DNA of 64,000 bases from Diadema setosum (lineage: Eukaryota; Echinodermata; Echinoidea; Diadematoida; Diadematidae), in contig NC_092695.1 of the NCBI RefSeq assembly GCF_964275005.1, positions 7,345,832 through 7,409,831 on the forward strand. The letters run 5' to 3'. Both the position numbers and the translations under genes were made by a program. Numbering within the stretch: position 1 is the stretch's first letter; each line of letters starts with the position of its first letter. Positions 28,901-40,700 of this stretch are shown piece by piece. The notes under the pieces are model-generated. The model ran no database searches. It saw nothing but the letters and a program-made list of their open reading frames with translations, and had not been told where the DNA came from.

Positions 28901-31667
28901 TGCAAGTGGCTTTGAACTTTCTATTTCAGAAGGAGTATAAATCACTGATTGCTTCACACTTGAAAGAAGTGAGTCACTTGCTCAACCTGGTCACATGATA
29001 AATTGTGCATGTGAATGGGGTTGATTATTTTCTTTCCAGCTGTTAGCAAATGTTTGACACCTTTCAGGCTCACAAATGGAAGCAAACCAGTCACCCAGCA
29101 GGTAACTGACCTAGCAGTAAACCCTGCCCTCCACAGCTGGGTTTCCAAATGAAAAACGCCCCTGCTGAGTACTGGCAGGCTAAAATCATTTTGGCATTGA
29201 TCAAAGTGTGTCACAAGGACTAAATGCATCATTTCTATTCTACACTTACTCCCAATCTGTGAACTGGAAAGGGATTTCGAGATTGCAATATTGCAACACC
29301 CTCATACATCAGGTGTTGACCTTTGCACTAAATGTATTTCATTTTAATAAAGGGTGATGTAATCATGACACATTACTGTATAGGACATATATACACTACA
29401 ACTGTATCACAAAATGTTATTTTCAAGAATTTTGCGAGTCTGGTGCTATGTGTAAATTTAATCACACATGAAAACATTAACTCTGATCCTGACACGAATG
29501 TGACGGGCACACAAGATATGCATTTCTCCATTCATTACTGCACTCCCCCATCATGAATTTAACCACTCCTGAAATTGTCAGAAAATCCCGATTGGCCAAC
29601 AATTAGGCTAAAGAGATGGCATATATGCAGTACTTGTCTTTATACTTTCAATGAAAGTGAAAGTGACAAGTGTAGTTCTACTGAGATATTAAATTCACTC
29701 CACTTTGCATTCTTCCATTTTTTGTCTGTGCCGTTGACATGGCATTTGCTTCTGTGACAATTGTTCCGGTCTCATTTTCTCCATGGAGTTTACTAGGGTT
29801 AGGTTTTAATAGGGCTGTTGTGATAGGGTTTTAGGTTTAGTTTGATTTGAGCATTAGGATTAGGGTTATGTTTGAGGGTAGAATTTAATGTACGTTTGGC
29901 TTAGCGTGCAGATTTTTCATAGGAGCAATAGTCGCAGGAGCAAATGTCATGAAACCGTCTGTGCCTGCTTGTTTTTTGTTTGTTTGGGTTTTTTTTTTTG
30001 TTTCACAGTGAATTGATATATTGTACAAGAACTGTTTATCAAACATAGACTTACATATAATGACAATGAGGATGGCTATCACAACAATGAAACCTGATAA
30101 GTTCTAGATTGTCAAATATATGACTTGAGAAGCAGTAATATTGGTAGAAGTATCAATATTATCACAACTATGTACTGTCTGCATACATTGTAACATTTGT
30201 TGAGTTGGGACTTGTATGCAATACAATGATGCAAGTGGTTGCATTCACACTGACTATTACTGAGACAGAAGTATTTTGATTTAAAGAGAATATATACAGC
30301 TGTAAATAATTTAATTTGCCACCTAATGCATGAATATGGGAGACAATATCATTTGGGAGTTGTTGAAAGTAAAATAAGGGGTGGTGGAGACTTAAAAGTA
30401 TTTCTTCACTTTTACATACTTGTATGCTCAATGGACTGAAAAGAGACTCGAGAGGACTAAAAATGTTACACAGTGTGATCTACATGTAATGACTTTAGTA
30501 ATACTGTATACTGTAAAACGAGGAATTTTCGCGTGCACTTTAATTTCGCGTGCACTTTAATTTCGCGAATTTCGCGAGCGCCAAGATTTGCGAAATTAAA
30601 ATGCACGCGAAAGTTCTTGTTTACACTATATGCATTGAACGCCAGTGGCACTTCACAAAAATTTCATGCCACGAAAAAGGCTGTCAGCTCCAATTCGCGA
30701 AAATTTCATGCCGCGAATATATCATGTTTTACAGTACGCCATATATTTCGCGAGTCTAAATTTTTGCAATTCAGGAATTCCCGATGATTTCATGAGTGGT
30801 TAAATTCGCGATAGTGGAGTCCTATTGATACTGAACAGAGAAGTGTACATTAGCTTACGTCACATTCACATAGGGATCAGAGTCAATATTTTCGTGTGTC
30901 TTTAATTTCGCGAATAGCACCTGACTCGTGAAATTCGCGAAAATAAAAACCTCGCGAAATATTCGGCGTATGCAGTATCACTCTGTGCATATAAAGCAGG
31001 AAATGGCATACAATGCCCAACTTTGTTCCTTGTTTTCAAACTTCCAGACCATAATATCTAACGTACAGTAAACGCAGAGCTCTAGGAAATACATGTAGCT
31101 ACTGAAATTCATACATGCCCAAACAATTTCACTACGACGAATTCAATAACCGCATTATAAAGGCATACATGGAGAGCGACTGAGCGTGCAACATCACACC
31201 AGTTCTATTCATTCAATCTTGCTGTCGATTATTCTACTCTCACTTTCTGTCCCGTCTTTTACAAGGTGTTTTACCGCCAACTCCTGGCAGCAATAATGAG
31301 TACAGTTCAAATTCATGGAGAACCATAATTGAATTACAACATGAATATACATTACATGTTCTTGCACACTAGACTACAAGCAAGTTCAGTCTACATCAAC
31401 TTGTTATGCACATGAAGGGCAATTTGCCAATCAGCAAGTATCAAGTTCAGTTACTGCAGTAAAGGGGAAATTTATATCTACAATGTAGATATATTATTAA
31501 ACAGATGTCAAGGAACATTTCAGCTGGGTATCTTTCTTTAGTGAAAAAGTAGCTACAGGTGTAAATGTTATACCGTTAATCATGGCCAAGTTGAATCTAC
31601 AATGTATTTTTCAGAGACAAATGATTTAAACCTTGAAATGAGGTTCACATCCCATTCAATACTAATG

Positions 31668-31709
<42 letters not shown>

Positions 31710-34700
31710 GGTTTTCTTTGTGGTATTTTGCCTACTTGTATTTCAACAGAATCATGACATGGATGAAACTGTTACTAATGGCTATGATTACAATAATAAC
31801 AATAATAATTATCATCATTACATATGCCTCATTTCACTCTATTGATGGAAGTCAACTTGAACATCATTACACTCTTATAAATGTGGAGCTAAATTATGGA
31901 ACAGGGTTTGAACATACACATCCATGACATTCACATGACATACAGTGCTGACTGCATTCATGTAATGTAGTTTTCAACCTTCAGCAGTTCAGGATCTCTT
32001 TTTGTGGACTTTGACACTTGATGGAACCAGGTGTGTAAAATCGGGCCAACAGGGGTGAATAAACATGCCACTGGTGGTGAGCAGAATGCAAAGTGAGCGC
32101 TTTCGTGGCATAATCGAAACTCTGCATGAGTTTGACACAGCTTTGTGCTCTAGTACTGAACAATGTTTTAATATCTAGGTCATTTTACTATTAAAGCATG
32201 AAGATTTATGGACTGTCCGTCCTGTGCAGACCACATAACAAGATTTTCCTATTACCTGCACATACTAGTAGTCAATACATTTCACTACATGCAGTTACAA
32301 TTTAGTTTCCATGCATCAGATGGTGATCTATCAGTTGGTCTACTCCTACTTTGTCTAATAGCCATTTGGTCTCAACCCACATGGTCTAATCAAGGAGGTA
32401 CCTCCTTGGTCTAATCCCATTCCGTCTACAACCAGTTCGTCTATTGACCATTTAGTCCAATTGCCACTTAGCCTCATTACAGTACCAGTTGATCTACCGG
32501 TACTTGCAGATGGGCTATGCCCACTTCGTCTAATACCCACAGTTTATTAGACAAAATGGGAAAAAATCGAAGGAGAAAACAAGGAAAAGTAGAAATTACG
32601 CGGTGCGTAATATATGTCCCCGCCGGAAGTAGCATTTTGTAACAAAATGTGCAATATAGGTAAAAAATCAAGGTCAAAGGTCAAAGAAGTCAAAGGTCAA
32701 AATTCTGTGTAGAAGTTTTGAAGCCCTCACCTAGTTCCATCACATAAAGCAAATGGAATCGAAATTGGGTTAGAAATGGCGAAGGAGTAGCATTTTGTAG
32801 CCAATGTACAATATAGGTAAAAAATCAAGGTCAAAGGTCAAAGAAGACAAAGGTCAAAATTCTGTGTAGAGGTTTTGAAGCCCTCACCTAGTGCTATCAC
32901 ATAAAGCAAACGGAATCGAAATCGGGTTAGAAATGGCGAAGGAGTAGCATTTTGTAGCAAAATGCACAATATAGGTCAAAAATCAAGGTCAAAGGTCAAA
33001 ATTCTGTGAAAAGTTTCGAAGCCCTCACCTAGTGCCATCACATAAAGCAAACGGAATCGAAATCGGGCTAGAAATGGCGAAGGAGTAGCATTTTGTAGCA
33101 AAATGTACAATATAGGTCAAAGGTCAAGGTCAAAGGTCACAACTGAAATTCTGTGTAGAAGTTTTAAAGCTCCCATGTAGTGCTATCATAGAAAGCAAAC
33201 AGAATCAAAATTGGCTCATAAATGACAGAGAAGTAGCAAATTGAACATTTTGATCACACACGGACGCACACACGGACGGACGCACGGACGGACGGACGGA
33301 CGCACAGACACATTCACATACGGAGCCCGTTTCATAGTCCCCTGCTCGAACTCGTTCGGCGGGGACAAAAATGCAGTTAGACCATCTGGTCATTGGACGA
33401 AACGAGATGTAGCCAAACTGGGCATTGGACCAAGTGAGAAGTAGACAATACGGGCATTAGACAAAATTGATGGCACAGTGTAGACCAAGGGTGCGTTCGA
33501 GCGCTCTAAAGCGAACCAAAGCGTACCGTACCAAACTGTGCCAGTTTTGGAGCGTTCGAGCGCTCTGTTGAGAAAGCGTACCTCACAAGTTATTTTCAGA
33601 AAAGGTCACGCATGTTTGTAGCAAGAATGTCATTCATCTGGCGCTTGAACTACGTACAGCTGTCCTGAACAAAGAGAATGATGTCTTTGCATTGTGACGT
33701 AGGCGCATGATATGCACATGCTTTACAATGAACTTTTGGTACGCTTTTGGTACGCTTTTGGAGCACATCGAGAAGTGGTCCACTTTTGGCTCGGTACAGT
33801 ACGGTACGGTACACTGATCTTTACGAGCATTCGAGCGCTCCTCTGGCGCGGGTACAGTACGGCACAGTTCGCTTTAAGGAGAGCGCTCAAGTGAGTTTTA
33901 GTCGTAGTGGTGTTGGACAAACTGGGAAGTAGATAATCTGATAGCAGACAAAGTGGCAATAAACTGAGATGACCTGTCTGTTGGTGGGGGGAGGGGGGCT
34001 CTGTGACTGCATGCCAGTACTACATGTAACTTTTGTTATTTAGATGATTTGTACAAAAAATTGGATTGTTACTCGATAGAAAAGTCTGTTATTTGGAGAA
34101 TCTCAAGAATTAATTTTCACAAGTTTCATAATACACATTTCAGCTTGCAGGCAAAGAGCAATCTATAGAACATACTACAGGTAAATTACAATTTGTAAGA
34201 GACTTTTCAACAGTAATTACATACTGCACAAATTTATAGCCCAATATACTATACATGAATGTAAAATCACAGAGGATTATGGAGGGGATAGTACGCTGTA
34301 TGTACTAATTGTGTACATTTACATGATCTTTGACCTCACAAACTCAAAAATATCTTGTCTTTTGCATGCTGCGTATCCTGTTGTCAGGTTGATATGACTA
34401 GGTCAGAAATTATGAAGCATCAGAGATTGATAAATAATGATATTTTACTGATCACATGACCAGGCAATGTCATAATTTGAGAAATTTTTACTCCATGAGG
34501 AAAGTGCTATTCATAAATTAATCTACTCTCGGAAGGAAAACTTAGGATAAAAACCACTTAAAACACTTGAGCAGAAGCAAAGACAGATGACATAAGTTAC
34601 ATATCATTTTTTTTTTTTTTTTGGACAGCTTCCACAAGATTTTACAGGTATGTGTTTGCTGGTATGCTATCTTTTAGCTGTAATACCAAGTGGTTTCACA

Positions 34701-37700
34701 TTTAAACTAATGTCTATAATGCATGTGCATGCATCACATATTTCCAACTGGACATAAAACAAAGTTGTGCCCTTCATGACTTTTCAATAGGTAGACTCAC
34801 ATGAATATTCATGTTCAATAGAATTGTTTAAGTCTATAGAATACATTACTTTGGGGTTTGTAAACAGTATTATCATTCCCACAATGCACTGCAATCTGGA
34901 ATGACATTCCCAAATTCTGCTGCCAACATCAGAGTTAATGGTTTACTCCTAGTATTAAGGTACATTGTACATAACCACTTCCTTTGCACACTGCATCAGA
35001 CAACTACGTGTACAGCTGTATATTCCAAGGGCTGCCAATATACTGTAAAAGTGGAAATTTTCGCGCATTTCGCGCAACCCAAAACTAGCGCGAAAATAAA
35101 AGCACACGAATATTTTTGCGTGCCATATGTTCCAGTAGTTGAAGTCTTGATTCCGCGGAATTAAAAACATGCGAAACTCTTCTTTCCCCGCCGAGCACGA
35201 AAAAATTAGTCGCGCGAAAATATCCACTTTTACAGTTGAACAATATTGAACTCGCAGGGAGATACTAGTGTATTACTGTACATGTACATGCAATACAGCA
35301 GGTAAAGATAAGGCATGAATTAGGCAGATTTTATTTTCTGAATCTGTAATCTGGACAAGAGGAGACATCTAACTTTTCAGAAATTCTAGCTACACTGTAC
35401 AATGTAAGTACTGCAAGAATCAGTAAGACTGGGCAGCTCTGTAGCCCCCCCCCCCCCCCCATTTCTGTCATGGTCTTGTGACAGAGTCCAAATCATTAGC
35501 AGCACTTGGCACAGAACAGCCCTACAGCCCTATCCAGCACGAAAATTAAGGAGGCAGTGTCTTAATTATTCTTGGTGGCTGAATTTCAGAAATTGTCAAA
35601 CTCTGCTGACTGAGCTGCTTGATGATGTTCAAATGCATGGAAAAAAAAAAAAACCTCCAGACAGCATGCAAACATTTTGAGATTATGCTGAACACACTGT
35701 CAAGAAATCTATGAACAAATATTGGCATGCTAATAAACCAACCACTGAATGGTCTATTCTAAACTCTACTGTCACTGAGAAGAATGGAACCAGAGTATTG
35801 TTAATGTGCAATAGTAACTCACCCAGATTTTCACACTATTGAATCATTTAGCATAGTTCAACCCTATGGCCCGAATTAATGAAAGTGGTACAAATGAAAC
35901 CATGGTTTAAACCATGGACAATTTGTATGGAGCGCCAAGTGTCGCATGGCCTATTTTGATACAAAATCAGTCATTTCGTAATGAAATGACAACATGACAA
36001 CATTTCATCGACGACATGAACGAAATGAACATTTCGTCAATGAAATGGTCATTTCGTCAATGAAATGACTGATTTCATAACGAAATAGGCCATGATGTGA
36101 CACTTGGCGCTCCATACAAATTGTCCATGGTTTAAACCATGGTTTCAATTGTACCACCTTTGTGAATTCGGGCCTATGTATCTGTATGATTTTTCATGGC
36201 TTCATTGTTACACATCAGATACTCTGGTAGCTTGCATGTACACACAGCTCAGCTTTTTCAGACTGGCAACAGTGAAGCCTGCTCTAAAGGTCAAAGTTCA
36301 AAAAATATGAACATGTCAACCTGTCATGTGACCAAAGAGTCATTGTTGCAGTGCTCCCTAGTCCTATGGCCCTAAATTTCCTAAAGTATCTTTTCTCTGT
36401 GCTTGGAAACAAAATGTCATATCTTGTGACAGAATAACAAGTTTTTATGTTTTGAGGGGACAATATCAATTCGGTGTTGTGATTTATCAGGTCGTCACCA
36501 AGACTCGGCTCAATCACATCAAGAATGACACCCAGATGCACGATACTGAAGTATCAGAATTGAAAGTTCACAAAACAGTTGTCCTTTAAGGTATTGTAAG
36601 CAACAACAACAGCAACAATATCACACCAAAAAAAAAAAAAAATGAAACAGATATCTTGCTGGTCCCTCAACTTCTTGGTCAATGGTAAAAAAAAAAAATG
36701 GTAAAGTACACATAACAATATGAAAACAAGGATAGATTATGTATCTCTGATGAAAACAAACCGATGACAATAAATGAAGGACACTGCATGAAAAAAATGA
36801 TTAATAAATCACATACTTTTCATTTTGATATCATTTAAAGATAATAAAAAGTTCTGGTACCTCAAAAAGTGTCCTTGAATTTCCTTGTCTTAGTTTGTGT
36901 TTCAGGTTAAAGTACCTTTCATATAACTAACACTGTGAGACTTACTCGCCCCAAAGTGCTCTCATGTCTTAGTAATCATACAATTAACTGCGACCAGCAG
37001 CCCCATACGCATAGCGACCAGCAGTCCCATCCGCATAGCGTAATCGGGCTTCGCATTGTAGCATTCAGGATCATGACAGATTTAGTATCGCAGGGTAAAT
37101 GTTAACTTAAAATCCCAAATTCTTCAATTTGAAGACTTACCAATTAAGTTGAAGTATTGAAAACAGGCTTCGGGCCACGTTTGGTTCTGCCTATAGTCCC
37201 TTTCTGTTCGAATTGATGACTGAATGTGACTCGGTCGACAGGACCTGAGGAGAGCTACATACAGTACACTGAATACCACAGCCAGTGCATGCGAACACAT
37301 CACATGCAGCCCGCACACAAATTTCAAATCCATGAACGGATAAGATGTTTGTGTGCGCATGCGCTGGCCATGGTATCTAGTGTATGTAGCTCTCCCAAGG
37401 TCCTCTCGACCGAGTCACATTCAGTCATCAATTCGAACAGAAAGGGACTATTGACAGAACCAAACGTTGTTCGAAGCCTGTTTTCAATACTTCAACTTAA
37501 TTGGTAAGTCTTCAAATCGAAGAAATGTTTGGATTTTAAGTTTTAAATTTACCCGCGATACTAATTCTGTCATGATCCTGAATGCTACAATGCGAAGCCC
37601 ATTACGCTATGCGTATGGGGCTGCTGGTCGCATCTAGCTATGCGTACAATGGGCTGCACCGGGCTGCACGCTGCGGGTCGCAGTCAGTGGTTTCGTACAG

Positions 37701-40700
37701 TATTTATCGACGCTGTACAGCGTTGGCTCTGGTACGAAACCATTATTGCATGATTACTAAGACATGAGAGCACTTTGGGGCGAGTAATTCTCACAGACAA
37801 CGAACTTTAACCTGAAACACAAACCAAGACAAGGAAATTCAGGGAAGCTTTTGAGGTACCAAAACTTTTTATTATCTTTAAAAAATGCTACATTGTATCA
37901 CTCTGTTATGTATGATTATGCACTGTTGGCTTGCCATAGTGTGGTTGCTATGACGACGGGCTCCGAATAAATGATGGCTACTAACGGGACGTGTCCGTGT
38001 CCATTGTCGTTTGTCACATAGTAAGAACGCAACAAAACTGGCGACGAGGACGGGATATTTGTGACATTCGACTCTCTAAGTTGTAGGGGTGCAGCTAGCA
38101 CAATGGCGAGTGCAAATTTGGGGCAGAACAGGGTATTTTTGCCACCGTTTAGTTCCAGCTACGACGACACGGAAGACTGGGACTGTTACGTCGAGCGGTT
38201 CGAACTTTACCTATTAGCAAATGGGCTCGCGGTGCCTGATGAGCCAGTACAGAGCGCACGCGATCGCACAGAGGAGCGGGACCTAGCATTAGCAAAGCAG
38301 GTCACTGCCATGTTCTTACATTCTATCGGACCGAAATACTACAGTCTTGTACGAGACTTGGTAGCACCAGCCACCCCACAATCGAAGTCCTATAACGAAC
38401 TGAAGATGGTTTTGCGACGCCATTTGAAATCGACACCCATGGTTGTAGCGGAGCGACGAAAGTTCATCCGTCGTGATCAAGCGCCCGACGAGTCGACGAG
38501 TGACTACGTGGTTCAGCTGAAACATTTGAGCTTGAACTGCCAATACGGGGACAAGCTCGATGAACAGCTTCGCGATAGATTCATCAGTGGCATTTCCCAC
38601 GAGCCAACTTCGCTGAAGTTAATGGAAAAGGCAACGGAAAACCCCAGACTTTCGTTCAGAGAAGCGGTAGACTACGCGCTACAGAGAGAAACAGCAGCGG
38701 GAGAGGCCCGTGCTATGCGGAACCAGAGTTCGCGGAATGGCATCGGAGATTACAGCGGCGCTAGACCAGGAACCAGGACCAGCACCACTGTGAACGCGGT
38801 CTACGGTAAGCCGCACGGTTCTACAGGCAGCGGTAACCGCGGGAGGAAGGAACAACGCGAGTGCTATCGTTGTGGGAGGAACCATGCACCTGATCAGTGT
38901 TGGTTTAAGTCAGCAACTTGCAGATGCTGTCAGAAGAAAGGACACATTGAAAGGAAGTGCCGGAGTAAGCCAAAACCGATGAAAAATCAGAACAAAGAAC
39001 ACACAGACTCTAGATCCAAGACTAAGTCAAAGAGTAAAGGAAATGACGGACAGAAAAGGAAAGGTGGTATTCATAATGTAAAGGAAAGTCGTGAATACAA
39101 TGATATGTCTGGAAACAGTGAGACTGAGAGTGAGCGTGATTGTTCTGACAAAGAAAGTGATGTTGAGTACGATCGCACTATGTTCAAGTTGAGGACTGAG
39201 AGTAGTTCTAAGTTTAGGACTAGGTCCAGTTCTAGGACTGAGAGTGGTGCTATTTTGGCCCCCATTGAAATTGAAGGTAAATTGACACAAATGGAAGTCG
39301 ATACAGGGTCAAGTGTAAGCATCATACCACTGTCGTACTATGAAAAGCATTTGTCCCACTTGAAAATGGACCAGACTGAGAAGTCGTTTGTGAGTTTCAC
39401 AGGAGAAACAGTTGAGCCTGTTGGTAAGGTCCAAGTCCAGGTTAGGTATGGAACGTACCAAGGTAGACTAGCCCTGTATGTACTGGAATGTACAGAGTAC
39501 ATGTTGCTAGGTCGTGAGTGGTTAGGAGTAATACCACTAGACTGGAAGTCGTTAGTCCAGACAAGTCTTGGTACTAGTACATTGGACCAGAAAGTGAACG
39601 TGCATAGGCTAAGCGATCAAGTAGTTCAGAAACACGAGAAGCTATTCGATGGACAGCTAGGTAAATTGTCCCATGCAAAGGCTAGCATAAGGGTGAAAGA
39701 TGATGCTACACCAGTCAGGACTAAGCCCTACAAAGTCCCGTATGCACTAAAGGCAGGGGTAGAACAAGAACTAGACCGATTGGAGAAGTGTGGTGTACTT
39801 ACACCAATAGAACACAGTGAATGGAGCACAGGCATAGTGCCTGTCCCTAAGAAAGATGGAACAGTTAGGCTGTGTGGAAACTACAAGTGCACCGTCAACC
39901 CAGTGCTTAGTTCAGTGGCACCACCCAACATAAATGTCGATGACATTTTGTCAAGTCTGAGTGGAGGAGTAACTTTTTCGAAGTTAGACCTAGCCCATGC
40001 CTACAATCAAATGGAACTAGATGAAAACTCCAAACAGTACTTAGTACTATCAACACACAAGGGTTTGTTCAAGCAGAATAGACTAGTGTTTGGGATTACC
40101 ACAGCACCGGCAATTTGGCAGAACGCGATAGATCAGGTTTTGCAAGGATTACCGGGAGTACAGGTGTACCTAGACGATATTCTCGTTACGGGTAGTTCGC
40201 AAGAAGAGCACATGAGAAATTTGGACGCAGTGCTCACGCGCTTAGAGCAACGCGGTCTGAAGCTCAAAAAGGAGAAATGCGAGTTCGAGTGCAACTCTGT
40301 GGAGTTTCTAGGACATCGTATAGATGCGCAAGGTGTACACACTGTTGAGGAGAAGGTGAAGCAGATTGTGAATCTCCCTAGACCAACTGATGTGTCGCAG
40401 TTACGATCGTACCTAGGGTTGTTGAACTACTATCGCAAGTATGTTCCAAATTTAGCGCACGTGATCGCCCCGCTCACAGATCTTTTGAAATCTGATCGGA
40501 AGTTCGCTTGGAGCGAAGAAGCAGAAACGGCATTCAAACGCTCGAAAGAACTGCTGCAAGCGTCAGATTGTTTGATCCACTATGATCCACAGTTGCCGAT
40601 CTCCATCGCAACGGATGCGAGTCCGATAGGCATAGGCGCAGTATTGTCGCACGTACTACCAGACGGAACTGAAAGACCGATACAGTTTGCGTCCAGGTCG

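Larger units (their letters stand above)
32330..33975. mobile_element. Foldback element with GTCTAATxCCC subrepeats, hosting two insertions
   Basis: The left side (32330-32570) carries repeated ~22-bp phrases like TTGGTCTAATAGCCATTTGG-type motifs. The right side (33372-33480 and 33897-33975) carries their complements (GGGCATTAGACAAAATTG). The DR1 element (32573-33366) and a palindromic element (33489-33896) sit inside, giving a three-part nest. Confidence 0.65.

Noticed and set aside
33205..33444. Frames rich in RPSVRPSV or GRTHGRT
   Set aside because: Artefact of the GGAC tandem repeat at the end of the DR1 element; the same occurs at 56314-56546.
38061..38102. Upstream in-frame extension of the gypsy Gag-Pol frame beginning at GTG
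   Set aside because: It lies in the leader just after the primer site; the ATG at 38103 is the natural start.
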